A DNA stretch of 64,000 nucleotides from Burkholderiales bacterium (GTDB lineage: Bacteria > Pseudomonadota > Gammaproteobacteria > Burkholderiales > SG8-41). The stretch spans positions 34,797-98,796 of the forward strand of contig JAIEPF010000011.1 in assembly GCA_019749945.1 (NCBI GenBank), written 5' to 3'. This document shows positions 48,938-58,033 of the stretch, piece by piece. The notes beneath the pieces were generated by a model that worked only from the letters and a program-made list of their open reading frames with translations, was not told the DNA's origin and searched no databases. Numbering within the stretch: position 1 is the first letter of the stretch; each line of letters starts with the position of its first letter. The translations under genes and the position numbers were made by a program.

Positions 48938-49228
48938 ATGGAAAACCGCTATCTTCCGGCGCTTTGTGCTGTAACGGCGTTTGCACTGGGCTGCGGCACG
49001 CTGCCGCCAGCGGCTGCTGCAGAGTCGCCGGTCCAGCGCGAAATCATCACCGGTTCTGAACTGATGACCACCCAGGAGCGTGAGAACTACCGCCAGCGGC
49101 TGCGCGGCGCGGGCACTCCGGAAGAACGCGAGCGGCTGCGCGCGGAGCATGTCAAGGCAATGGAAGAACGCGCGCAACTGCGCGGCCTGCAGTTGATCGA
49201 TTATTCGCGATTAAAAACCGCGCCGTGA
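48938..49228 (+). CDS. Small secreted protein, conserved hypothetical
   Basis: A 96-residue protein with a signal peptide (residues 1-29, ending PAAAA) that contains a lipobox-like LGC; whether it is lipidated or cleaved is open. The mature part is charged and helical: ELMTTQERENYRQRLRGAGTPEERERLRAEHVKAMEERAQ. A motif of the form ELMTxxERxxYRxR recurs in betaproteobacterial proteins that I cannot assign. It overlaps the cytochrome c gene by 4 bases (GTGA), so the two products are coupled, downstream of an FNR-like site. Confidence 0.7.
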   Translation: MENRYLPALCAVTAFALGCGTLPPAAAAESPVQREIITGSELMTTQERENYRQRLRGAGTPEERERLRAEHVKAMEERAQLRGLQLIDYSRLKTAP

Positions 49229-49497
49229 CACGCCTGCTGCTGATGGTTCTGCTGTGCGGTCCTGCGGTCGGGTATGCCGCCGGCGATCCGGTGCGCGGCG
49301 AAAAACTGCACGCCGATTGCCTGGGTTGTCATGGCACCGCGCTTTATGCCGCATCGCGGGCAAAAATAAAAACGCCCGCAGCGCTGAAAAAGGAGGTCGA
49401 GCGCTGGAACGACCGCATGAACCCCAAATTCAGCAAACAGGAAGTGGAAGATCTGGCGGCCTATCTGAACCGGGACTTTTATCGGTTTCCGCAGTAG
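49225..49497 (+). CDS. Small periplasmic c-type cytochrome
   Basis: A 90-residue protein starting at GTG 49225 with a signal peptide cleaved after GYAA. A single haem-binding motif CLGCH is followed by the axial Met in NDRMNPKFSKQEVEDLAAYL, the class I cytochrome c pattern. At about 70 mature residues it is very short. It lies 4 bases into the previous gene and under an FNR-like box. It probably carries electrons to a terminal oxidase or reductase under low oxygen; the partner is not in the window. Confidence 0.85.
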   Translation: MTRLLLMVLLCGPAVGYAAGDPVRGEKLHADCLGCHGTALYAASRAKIKTPAALKKEVERWNDRMNPKFSKQEVEDLAAYLNRDFYRFPQ

Positions 49498-49527
49498 GCG
49501 GAATCGGGAGGGCGGCCAGGGTTTTTT

Positions 49528-49558
49528 GTAAGTATTTGTTTTTATTGAGTTAATTTTG
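49528..49558 (+). repeat. AT-rich dispersed repeat, variant copy at serB stop
   Basis: It contains TAAGTATTTGTTTTTATTGA, one base different from the copy at 25562 (read on its own strand). It sits between cytochrome c and serB and includes the serB stop codon (minus strand, 49550-49552). Confidence 0.55.
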
Positions 49559-50392
49559 CTCTGCGGAGAGCAGCCAGAGCATCGCGTCGAGCCCCGAGTG
49601 ATTCAGCGCATAGGTCGTCTTTTCGCGCACCACCGGTTTTGCGCGATAAGCAACGCTGACCCCGCACTCCGCCATGAATTTCAGGTCATTGGCGCCGTCG
49701 CCGACCCCGGCGATCTGCGCGCGTGTAATGCCGAGTTCCGCCGCCACGCGCAGCAGCGACGAGCGCTTCATGTCGGCATTGACGATGTCACCGATGACCT
49801 TGCCTGTCAGCTTGCCGTTGCTGATCTCGAGCACGTTGGAATGCGTGTAATCGAGCCTGACGCGCGTTTTCAGCCGGTCGGTCATGTAGGTGAAACCGCC
49901 GGACACCAGCAGCGTTTTGATGCCCGCGGCGCGGATTTTTTCGAGCAGGGTTTCCGCGCCCGGCGAGAAACGCAGCCGCTCGTCGTAGACCCGCTGCAAT
50001 GCGCTTTCATCGAGACCCTTCAACAGCGCCAGCCGCCGCCGCAGGCTTTCGTCGTATTCGATTTCGCCGCGCATCGCGCTTTCGGTGATTTTCGCCACCT
50101 CGGCCTTGATGCCAACCATGTCGGCGAGTTCGTCGATGGTTTCCATGGTGATCAGCGTCGAATCCATGTCCATCACCAGCAGTTTGAAGTCACTGAGCCG
50201 GCGGCCTTCGGGCACGAAGCCGTGATCAAGTTTTGCGGACGCGCACAGTTCGGCAATGCCCGCCGCGGGCCGCGCGTTACACAGACGGAAGGCGGTGCCG
50301 GCCAGGCGCTCGATGCCAACGGCGCCGGAGAGTTTGGCGAGCTGCTTGAGATCGCTGGTCTCGATCTCTGCGCCCTGGATGACGAGATGCAT
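49550..50392 (-). CDS. serB: Phosphoserine phosphatase SerB
   Basis: SerB removes phosphate from phosphoserine in the last step of serine synthesis. The ATG at 50392 gives 280 residues, with an N-terminal ACT-like portion (MHLVIQGAEIETSDLKQL) and the HAD phosphatase core. Motif I is MDMDSTLI (nucleophile Asp75, Asp77), motif II SGGF and motif III/IV GDGANDLKFM. An upstream reading to 50509 lacks family similarity. The stop lies in the AT-rich repeat. It is the last gene of a run of minus-strand genes from 52136. Confidence 0.95.
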   Translation of the reverse strand: MHLVIQGAEIETSDLKQLAKLSGAVGIERLAGTAFRLCNARPAAGIAELCASAKLDHGFVPEGRRLSDFKLLVMDMDSTLITMETIDELADMVGIKAEVAKITESAMRGEIEYDESLRRRLALLKGLDESALQRVYDERLRFSPGAETLLEKIRAAGIKTLLVSGGFTYMTDRLKTRVRLDYTHSNVLEISNGKLTGKVIGDIVNADMKRSSLLRVAAELGITRAQIAGVGDGANDLKFMAECGVSVAYRAKPVVREKTTYALNHSGLDAMLWLLSAEQN

Positions 50393-50460
50393 GAGGATGC
50401 GCCGATGATATTCCGGAAGAGGCGCGATTATAGCGGAGGCCGTCAGCGGTTTTTTACGTC

Positions 50461-50736
50461 TCAAAACATCCGGTAACGCACCATCAGCCAGATGATCAGC
50501 GCCACGCACAGGGCGACCAGCGGCAGCATCACAAAACTGAGTTTGCGGAAACGTTCGACGGCGCTGCGCTGCAATGCCACTGACTCGTCGCGGATCCGTG
50601 CATCGTGTTCATAACGTTCGCGCAGGAAACGCAGGCTTTCCTGCTGCGCCTCGCGTCCGGCTTCGAGCAGCGCGACAATTTTTTTCTGCTCGGCGAGTAT
50701 CGCCTGCAGCGTCTCTGCACTTTGCGGGTCGGTCAT
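50461..50736 (-). CDS. Small coiled-coil membrane protein
   Basis: A 91-residue protein from the ATG at 50736, which overlaps the preceding hydrolase stop as ATGA. Residues about 8-66 are a charged helix or coiled coil (ETLQAILAEQKKIVALLEAG, ESLRFLRERYEHD). One C-terminal membrane segment lies at about 68-88 (FVMLPLVALCVALIIWLMV), giving a tail-anchored topology. No family is recognised with confidence. It is coupled to the hydrolase gene and upstream of serB. Confidence 0.7.
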   Translation of the reverse strand: MTDPQSAETLQAILAEQKKIVALLEAGREAQQESLRFLRERYEHDARIRDESVALQRSAVERFRKLSFVMLPLVALCVALIIWLMVRYRMF

Positions 50737-51443
50737 GGCTGGGTGATCCATGTTGAAATTCGCTGCACAACCTCGCGCTCGATGCCGTTGAAGCCGTGGT
50801 GGGCGCGGGCCTCGCAGGGATCGCCGGTGCTGATGCCGCCTTCGAACACCAGCAGTTCCCTGCGCGGCGGCGTGGTCAGCCGCTCCATCAGCCGCGGCAC
50901 GTCGCTGAAACGGCAGACGCGGCAGCTGTCCTCGCGGTGGTGCGCGACCAGCACGGGGATGCGGATGCGGTCGAGCGCCATTTCCGGCACGGCGCGGCTG
51001 CGTGGATCGTTGAGCACGGTTGCGGTGAGCACGATGCCGTCGGGGCCGCCGTCAGCCACCGGCAGGCGGGTGGCGACATGGCCCACGGATTGCGTGCCGC
51101 GGCTGGTGCCGATCAGCCACACCGGAATTTTTGTTTGTTGCCGCAACCACGCGATGGCTGCCTTGACATCAGTGACATGATCATCGGTCTGGCGGTGCCC
51201 GGACAGAAACGGAGGCGATTGTTTGTCGGATGGTGCATCGATGACCGCCGTGATCAGGCCCTGATCGGCGAACAGCTGTCGTGAGCGCACCAGGAAATTG
51301 CCGCCGCGCGTGATGACGCCATCGGGCTGGATCTGGATGCCGCCGTCGCCGCCGGCAAACAGGATCACCGCGGCCCTGGGTTTGTCCGGTGTGATGACCA
51401 GGATGCGCTGGGTGACGCCGGGGCGCGAGGGTACATCCACCAC
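50733..51443 (-). CDS. Alpha/beta hydrolase, severed from its signal peptide by a stop codon
   Basis: The reading frame after the stop encodes about 236 residues: VVDVPSRPGVTQRILVITP, AVILFAGGDGGIQI, nucleophile elbow WLIGTSRGTQSV, and the His region ARAHHGFNG near the end. This is an alpha/beta hydrolase fold of the kind normally exported. Immediately upstream in the same frame lie a complete signal peptide (51447-51515) and one TAG codon (51444-51446). Translation from the GTG at 51443 would give a cytoplasmic form with no visible ribosome site. It is either a recent pseudogene, a sequencing error or a readthrough case. Its 3' end is coupled to the small membrane gene. Confidence 0.75.
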   Translation of the reverse strand: MVDVPSRPGVTQRILVITPDKPRAAVILFAGGDGGIQIQPDGVITRGGNFLVRSRQLFADQGLITAVIDAPSDKQSPPFLSGHRQTDDHVTDVKAAIAWLRQQTKIPVWLIGTSRGTQSVGHVATRLPVADGGPDGIVLTATVLNDPRSRAVPEMALDRIRIPVLVAHHREDSCRVCRFSDVPRLMERLTTPPRRELLVFEGGISTGDPCEARAHHGFNGIEREVVQRISTWITQP

Positions 51444-51515
51444 CTACGGTGATTGCGCCCAGGCTGCTGATGCCGTCAGCAGCATGCATCCGAGCCAGCG
51501 ACAGCGGTTGTTCAT
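51444..51515 (-). pseudogene. Signal-peptide exon of the hydrolase ending in in-frame TAG
   Basis: ATG at 51515 opens 23 codons, [20 protein letters not shown] in content, a textbook Sec signal peptide with cleavage near WAQ, then a TAG. The next codons in frame are the mature hydrolase. The ATG overlaps the ynfA stop as ATGA, the same coupling seen at the other junctions of this operon, which supports it as the ancestral start. Confidence 0.75.
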
Positions 51516-51844
51516 GCCGAACGCGGTGCAAACAGGATGATCGCCATGCCGGCTATGGCAACAGTGGCGCCGGTCAGATCCCAAAGCGTGGGGCGGATGC
51601 CGTCGATCGCCCACAGCCAGAGGATGGCGACCGCGACATAGACGCCGCCGTATGCGGCATAGACGCGGCCGGCGGCGGCCGGATGCAGCGACAGCAGCCA
51701 GACGAACAGCGCCAGCGATGCGGCGGCCGGCGCCAGCACCCAGACCGGCGCGCCCTTGTTCAGCCACAGGTACGGCAGATAACAGCCGACGATTTCGGCG
51801 AGCGCGGTGGCGATGAACAGTATGGTGGTTTTGAGCTCAAACAT
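51512..51844 (-). CDS. ynfA: YnfA/UPF0060 family membrane protein
   Basis: A 110-residue protein with four membrane helices, the usual size for UPF0060. It begins [28 protein letters not shown], whose core [15 protein letters not shown] is a family signature, and continues with [19 protein letters not shown]. It resembles small-multidrug-resistance proteins; the transport substrate is not established. The ATG at 51844 overlaps the preceding gene by 8 bases, and its stop overlaps the hydrolase signal-peptide ATG. Confidence 0.9.
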   Translation of the reverse strand: MFELKTTILFIATALAEIVGCYLPYLWLNKGAPVWVLAPAAASLALFVWLLSLHPAAAGRVYAAYGGVYVAVAILWLWAIDGIRPTLWDLTGATVAIAGMAIILFAPRSA

Positions 51845-52136
51845 GGCGGGCCCTGTTGTTATCGCTTCTGTCGCGCCGGCACTGGTAGATGACCGCATAG
51901 GCTTGCTCGGCCACCGCATCATCGATCAGGCAGGCGACGGCTTCGATGAAATCGCGCGGCGCTTCCGCGATCAGCAGGTCGCTGACCCAGGCGTGCACCA
52001 CGCCCCGGCGCTGCGCGTCGGGCATCACCAGCAGGCGCTCCAGCGTGGCGTTGATCCGCGCATCCCCGCAGGCGGCCTTGAGCAGGCCGACAAAACCTTC
52101 AATGTCGGCGACGGAGCGGGGTGCGGATGTTGTCAT
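51837..52136 (-). CDS. Conserved hypothetical protein, 99 residues
   Basis: A 99-residue, mostly helical soluble protein beginning [22 protein letters not shown]. It has a hydrophobic central helix region ([26 protein letters not shown]) and a basic tail. I recognise no family. It overlaps ynfA by 8 bases and starts the minus-strand operon hyp-ynfA-hydrolase-small membrane protein-serB. Just upstream of its ATG lie four perfect ATAGCCG repeats and an AT-rich dispersed repeat shared with the divergent prfC. Confidence 0.65.
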   Translation of the reverse strand: MTTSAPRSVADIEGFVGLLKAACGDARINATLERLLVMPDAQRRGVVHAWVSDLLIAEAPRDFIEAVACLIDDAVAEQAYAVIYQCRRDRSDNNRARHV

Positions 52137-52145
52137 GTCAATATT

Positions 52146-52173
52146 ATAGCCGATAGCCGATAGCCGATAGCCG
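52146..52173. repeat. Four perfect ATAGCCG heptamers
   Basis: ATAGCCG is repeated four times without a mismatch, 10 bases upstream of the minus-strand ATG at 52136 and about 120 bases before prfC. Tandem perfect heptamers can change copy number by slippage. Confidence 0.85.
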
Positions 52174-52198
52174 TGGCTGCTGCACCCGTGGCCGCATC

Positions 52199-52221
52199 AT
52201 ATCTTATTGATTTTATTGATA
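52199..52221 (+). repeat. AT-rich dispersed repeat, copy B
   Basis: It contains CTTATTGATTTTATTGATA, shared exactly with 61362-61380 in mfd and, reverse-complemented, nearly with 3982-4003. It is located in the promoter region of prfC, followed by AAAAAATATCGCTTATAATG, where TATAAT is a good -10. Confidence 0.75.
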
Positions 52222-52292
52222 AAAAATATCGCTTATAATGCGCGCCTCAAAACGCTCCGCGCATCCTGCGGGAGCGGCGCACCGGGTTTCCG

Positions 52293-53909
<1,617 letters not shown>

Positions 53910-53922
53910 AACCACGCCGGCG

Positions 53923-54717
53923 TTATCGCGCGGCGACTTCCGTGACCCAGCGCGCAATTTCTTCAACGGAATCGCGTGGCGCGTTGCGGTGGTCGGAATT
54001 CGGTTCGTAAAGGCGTTTCTGCGGATGATCCGGCAGCGCGTCGAACATTTCCCGCTTCGCGCGCAGCAGGGTCGGGTAATCGGATGTCGGTGCGACATGC
54101 AGCACGGGCAGGGACTTTGGCAGCGCGCGCGAGGATTTGAGCTGGTTCATCGCGCCGTCGGGGTCAAACCATGAGAGGTAGTTGGCGGCAGTGGTGCGCA
54201 CCGTCCAGTTTTTGCCGCCTTCGGATTCATCAAAATCAGCGCTGTCGGCACCTTTGCCCGCGGCGACCATGCCGCGCGCACGGCTGACCGAGGCGCCTAC
54301 CTGCTGCCGGTAGAAATTGGCGGAGACATCGCCGCCGGGAGCAATGATGATCAGGCCGTCGGGCGGATGGGCTGCTGCATGATGCAGCGCAAACACCGCG
54401 CCCTGGCTGTGCCCCGCGACAAAAACCTTTTTTGCGCCTTTGCCGCGCAACTCCTTGATCGCCGCCGTGATCTCCGCGGCAGCGGCGGAGACATCGACAT
54501 CGTACTTGCGGTCCCGTGACCAGGGCATCTGCAGATTGGCGACCAGCCAGCCTTTCTGTTCGAGGCCCTCGGCCAGCGGCCGCACCAGCCCCTGCGGCAT
54601 GCCGCCCTTGCCGTGCATGATGACGATGCCGATGGCGGGTGCCGCCGGCTGGGCCCAGGCGGCAAACGGCAGCAGGAGTGCCAGAATCAACAAGTAGATG
54701 GATGTGCGTCGCGTCAT
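53923..54717 (-). CDS. Secreted alpha/beta hydrolase
   Basis: A 264-residue protein with a Sec signal peptide (about 1-22, cleavage after AWAQ). The alpha/beta hydrolase core follows: IGIVIMHGKGGMPQG (oxyanion loop), nucleophile elbow VAGHSQGAVFAL, and a C-terminal SDHRNAPRDSVEEIARWV with the likely catalytic His. The family is sometimes annotated DUF3530/dienelactone-hydrolase-like; I cannot name a substrate. It converges with prfC. Confidence 0.82.
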   Translation of the reverse strand: MTRRTSIYLLILALLLPFAAWAQPAAPAIGIVIMHGKGGMPQGLVRPLAEGLEQKGWLVANLQMPWSRDRKYDVDVSAAAAEITAAIKELRGKGAKKVFVAGHSQGAVFALHHAAAHPPDGLIIIAPGGDVSANFYRQQVGASVSRARGMVAAGKGADSADFDESEGGKNWTVRTTAANYLSWFDPDGAMNQLKSSRALPKSLPVLHVAPTSDYPTLLRAKREMFDALPDHPQKRLYEPNSDHRNAPRDSVEEIARWVTEVAAR

Positions 54718-54753
54718 CCCTGCAGTCTAGCGCAAGCGCCCGGCGGGAAAAAC

Positions 54754-55368
54754 CTAGACCGGCGTGTAGATCACGATCAGGGCCTTGGCGTTTGCCCCGA
54801 GGCCGCGGCCGCGGTGGGGGATGCGCGATTCGAAGTACAGGCTGTCTCCGGTTTCCAGCACCCATTTTTTCGATTCGCCGTCCATCACCATCTCCCATTC
54901 GACGCGTCCGCTGAGGATGAACAGGAACTCCTCGCCCTCGTGTTCGAAATGCACTTCCTTGCTGATGTCGGTCGGAAACGAAAACAGGAAGGGCTCCATG
55001 TGTTTGTGGCGTTTTTTGTGGGCAAGGCTGATGTAGTCGTAACCGAAGGCGCTGGCGCCGCGCACCGCCGGCTGGCGTTCATCGGCGCGCACGATGCTGG
55101 CGGCATCTTCATAACCGTCACCGCTGGCCTTGAGGAACTCGGTGACCTCGACCTGCAGCGCATGGGCGATTTTCACCAGCGTGCCGATCGGCGGCACGAT
55201 GTGCCCGTTCTCGATTTTGGAGACATAACCCTTGGTCACGCCGATGGCCTCGGCGAGCTGCTCCTGGGTCAGGCTGCGTTCGCCGCGCAAGGCGGCAACA
55301 CGGGTGCCGATGCAGCGTTCGATGTCGGTGGCGGAAGAAGCGGCGGCGGGTGCGGGATTGGCGGTCAT
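54754..55368 (-). CDS. XRE-family regulator with C-terminal cupin domain
   Basis: A 204-residue transcription factor. The helix-turn-helix is at about 18-72 (LRGERSLTQEQLAEAIGVTKGYVSKIENG) and a cupin sensor at about 125-200 (EFLFILSGRVEWEMVMDGESKKWVLETGDSLYF, HRGRG). This PuuR-like architecture usually senses small metabolites such as amines or carboxylates. The ATG at 55368 excludes a longer reading over the next gene. It is 5 bases after the DJ-1 gene, so cotranscribed, and divergent from the TRAP receptor gene. The palindrome at 56160-56170 is a candidate operator. Confidence 0.88.
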   Translation of the reverse strand: MTANPAPAAASSATDIERCIGTRVAALRGERSLTQEQLAEAIGVTKGYVSKIENGHIVPPIGTLVKIAHALQVEVTEFLKASGDGYEDAASIVRADERQPAVRGASAFGYDYISLAHKKRHKHMEPFLFSFPTDISKEVHFEHEGEEFLFILSGRVEWEMVMDGESKKWVLETGDSLYFESRIPHRGRGLGANAKALIVIYTPV

Positions 55369-55373
55369 GCGCG

Positions 55374-56000
55374 TCAGCGGACGATGGTCTGCAGTTGAGT
55401 GCGGTTGGCCTTGCGGGCGGTCGTGTATTCCATGATGCGTGCGGTCTCCGCGGCGACGTCGGTGCCGAGCAGGCGTTCGAGCAGGTGCAGCGTCAGGTCG
55501 ATGCACAGTGTAACGCCGCCGCCGGTGATGATGCGGCCGCTGTCCACCAGCAGCGCGGTTTGTGCATCAATCTTCGGGTATTCCTTGCGCATGCGCTGCA
55601 GCGGCGGGATTTCCCGGCCCTCGATCACTTCTTTTTTGGTGGTGGCGCCGAGTCCGTCCAGCACGCCGCTGGCGGCGAGGATCATGCCGCCGGTGCAGAC
55701 TGAAGCGACGATGGTGTCCTTTTTTGTCGTGCGCCGCAGGTAATCCAGCGTCGGCGGATGTTGGCACTGTGCCTCCCAGCCGGGGCCGCCGGTGACGATC
55801 AGGACATCGAATTGCGGTGCGTCGGCGATGCCGAAATTGGCGTTGACCTCAAGATCATTGGCCAGGCGCACCGGCCCCGGTTTGGGTGCGATGGTGGATA
55901 TGCGCAGTTGCGGCGCGACGCGACGCGCCATCGACAGCACGCCGAAGGTGGCGAGGTCGATGGGTTCAACGCCGTCATAAATGAAAATTCCGAAGTGCAT
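55374..56000 (-). CDS. DJ-1/PfpI family protein (GlxA-like without DNA-binding domain)
   Basis: A 208-residue DJ-1/PfpI domain protein beginning MHFGIFIYDGVEPIDLATFG, with VLIVTGGPGWEA and the nucleophile Cys102 in VASVCTGGMILAASG. The AraC-type DNA-binding domain of GlxA-like regulators is absent, so it is probably an enzyme such as an isonitrile hydratase or glyoxalase-like protein. A longer reading to 56102 lacks family similarity. It is first in the operon with the XRE-cupin gene. Confidence 0.87.
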   Translation of the reverse strand: MHFGIFIYDGVEPIDLATFGVLSMARRVAPQLRISTIAPKPGPVRLANDLEVNANFGIADAPQFDVLIVTGGPGWEAQCQHPPTLDYLRRTTKKDTIVASVCTGGMILAASGVLDGLGATTKKEVIEGREIPPLQRMRKEYPKIDAQTALLVDSGRIITGGGVTLCIDLTLHLLERLLGTDVAAETARIMEYTTARKANRTQLQTIVR

Positions 56001-56145
56001 GGCACGGCTCCCGGTCTTGCACCCTTTCAGGGCGGTGGTTTCCTGAAAAGAAACTTTTTGGTGCATTAAAAATGATGCAATGCACCGCTGTAATGCCATC
56101 AACCTATGAATATCGCCTGCTGCGCAACAATACTACAGGATTTTG

Positions 56146-56174
56146 TTGACTGAATGGTTTCCTATAAGGATACT
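56146..56174 (+). promoter_or_regulatory. Candidate promoter with embedded palindrome before the TRAP receptor
   Basis: TTGACT (56146-56151), a 17-base spacer and GATACT (56169-56174). Inside the spacer lies TCCT-ATA-AGGA (56160-56170), a perfect palindrome positioned to let a repressor, perhaps the divergent XRE-cupin protein, block polymerase. Confidence 0.45.
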
Positions 56175-56267
56175 TTTCAATCATACGGGACAGGTTGTTC
56201 CCGACCAAACAATACAACCCGAGTGGTACTGGAGGAGTTGCGGCCCATTTAAACGGAGAGCAGACCC

Positions 56268-57413
56268 ATGACACAGCACGACTCGAAACAACCCGCCACG
56301 CCGGCTGATACACGTCCCGCACGCCGCCGTTTCCTTGGTGCCGCAGCCGCCACCGGAACCGCTGCACTGGGTTTCCCGGCGGTTGCCCGCGAGCAGACCG
56401 TCATCAACTGGCGTTTCCAGAGTACCTGGCCGGCGAAGTTCCTGTACCAGGAATTCGCCGTCGACTGGACCAAAAAAGTCGCCGAGATGTCCGGCGGCAA
56501 ACTGAAAATCGACATGCTGCCGGCGGGTTCGGTAGTACCGGCGCTGCAGATCGTTGACGCCACCAGCAAGGGGGTCATTGACGGCGGCCACGGCCTGCCC
56601 GCCTTCTGGTTCGGCAAGAACACCGCTTTCGGCCTGTTCGGCGCCGGTCCCGACTTCGGCATGGACGGCAACCAGTTGCTGGGCTGGATCGAACATGGCG
56701 GCGGCAAGGAGCTCTACGCCGAAGTGCAGGCCGCGGCTCAGCTCGACATCGTCAGCTTCCTGTTTGCGCCGGTGCCCTGCGAACCCATGGGCTGGTTCAA
56801 GAAGGAAATCAAGACTACCGCCGACCTGAAGGGCCTCAAGTTCCGTACCGCCGGCCTTGCGGTGGACATGTTCAAGGAGTTGGGTGTATCCGCGGTACAG
56901 ATGGCGCCGCCCGACATCGTACCGGCGCTCGACCGCGGGCTCCTCGACGGCGCCGAGTTTGCCAGCGCCTCGGACGACCGCATCATGGGTTTCCCGGACG
57001 TGGCCAGGTTCTACCTGCAGCAGAGTTACCACATGGCCAACAACTTCTGCGAGGTGATGGTCAACCGCAAGAAATACGAGGCGCTGCCCGAAGAACTGAA
57101 GATCGTGCTCAAGCTTGCCTCGCAGGCCGCGAGCGCCGACATGACCTGGAAGGCGATGCACCGGATGTCGCAGGATTACCTGGAGCTGAAAAAGAACCCG
57201 AAGCTGCGCATCTACAAGACGCCGAGACCGATCCTTGACTCGCAGCTCAAGGCCTGGAACGCGGTGATCAAGCGCCGTTCGGCGGAGAATCCCCTGTTCG
57301 CCAAGGTGGTTGCTTCGCAGATGAACTGGGCGAAACGGGTAATGTTCTGGCATAACGAAGTGCAGGTCGGCCAGGCCGCGGCCTACGCCCATTATTTCGG
57401 GCGTGGTGCCTGA
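56268..57413 (+). CDS. TRAP transporter periplasmic receptor (DctP/TakP family), Tat-exported
   Basis: A 381-residue receptor with a twin-arginine signal peptide (ARRRFLGAAAATGTAALG, about residues 23-40, preceded by a 22-residue polar n-region). The mature TRAP domain has WRFQSTWPAKFLYQEFAVDW, the conserved Arg in LKGLKFRTAGLA and the EVMVNRKKYEAL end segment. It resembles TakP-like receptors for 2-oxo acids or other monocarboxylates. The small and large membrane subunits (DctQ, DctM) are not in the window. It is followed by RidA and a UlaG-like gene on the same strand. Confidence 0.9.
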   Translation: MTQHDSKQPATPADTRPARRRFLGAAAATGTAALGFPAVAREQTVINWRFQSTWPAKFLYQEFAVDWTKKVAEMSGGKLKIDMLPAGSVVPALQIVDATSKGVIDGGHGLPAFWFGKNTAFGLFGAGPDFGMDGNQLLGWIEHGGGKELYAEVQAAAQLDIVSFLFAPVPCEPMGWFKKEIKTTADLKGLKFRTAGLAVDMFKELGVSAVQMAPPDIVPALDRGLLDGAEFASASDDRIMGFPDVARFYLQQSYHMANNFCEVMVNRKKYEALPEELKIVLKLASQAASADMTWKAMHRMSQDYLELKKNPKLRIYKTPRPILDSQLKAWNAVIKRRSAENPLFAKVVASQMNWAKRVMFWHNEVQVGQAAAYAHYFGRGA

Positions 57414-57522
57414 GCCCGGGCTTGGGATTGAAGGCGGCCGTCGCTTGAGTGGCGGCCGCCAGTGTCGTCAAAATCATCACCGAAAAATGGATTGAAGCAA
57501 TAACCTGGAGGAGAAAGCAAAC

Positions 57523-57990
57523 ATGGCTGATTATGACAAGCGGGTTCAGGAGCTGGGTATCACGCTGCCGCCGGCGCCGGCGCCGGTGGGCAACTATGTC
57601 GGTTACACGGTGTCCGGCAATCTGGTCTTCATTTCGGGGCAGTTGCCGCTCGAGGGCGGCAAGGTCGGCGTGCAGGGCCGTGTCGGCGAAAAGCTGAGCA
57701 TAGACGATGGCTACCGCGCCGGACGGCTGTGCGCGCTGAACATCATCGCCCAGCTGAAGGCCGCCTGCGGCGGCAGCCTGAACCGGGTCAGCCGCGTGCT
57801 GCGCCTTGGCGGCTTTGTCTGCGTTGCAGCGGATTTTTACGATGCGCCGAAATGTGTGAATGGTGCTTCTGATTTGATGGTCGAGATTTTCGGTGATGCC
57901 GGGCGCCATGCGCGCTTCGCAGTGGGTGTGGCGACCTTGCCGGCGAATGCAGCGGTCGAAGTCGACGCCACTTTTGAGATCAAGGCCTGA
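57523..57990 (+). CDS. RidA family protein
   Basis: A 155-residue YjgF/YER057c/UK114 protein; canonical members hydrolyse reactive enamines or imines from PLP enzymes. Landmarks are LPPAPAPVGNYVGYTVSGNLVFISGQLPL and the C-terminal PANAAVEVDATFEIKA. The usual catalytic Arg of RidA (in a CxxxQ/R...R motif near residue 105) is not obvious: here the segment reads RVLRLGGFVCVAADFYDAP. It thus belongs to a longer non-RidA subfamily. It lies between the TRAP receptor and the UlaG-like gene, preceded by GGAGGAGAAAGC. Confidence 0.85.
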   Translation: MADYDKRVQELGITLPPAPAPVGNYVGYTVSGNLVFISGQLPLEGGKVGVQGRVGEKLSIDDGYRAGRLCALNIIAQLKAACGGSLNRVSRVLRLGGFVCVAADFYDAPKCVNGASDLMVEIFGDAGRHARFAVGVATLPANAAVEVDATFEIKA

Positions 57991-58033
57991 CCGGCAGCGG
58001 GATGCGCACGGGCTTTTTATTGAGGACTACAAC

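Noticed and set aside
51444..51446. TAG as programmed pyrrolysine or other recoding
   Set aside because: No pyl genes or recoding context are visible, and the position between signal peptide and mature protein fits a simple nonsense mutation or error better.
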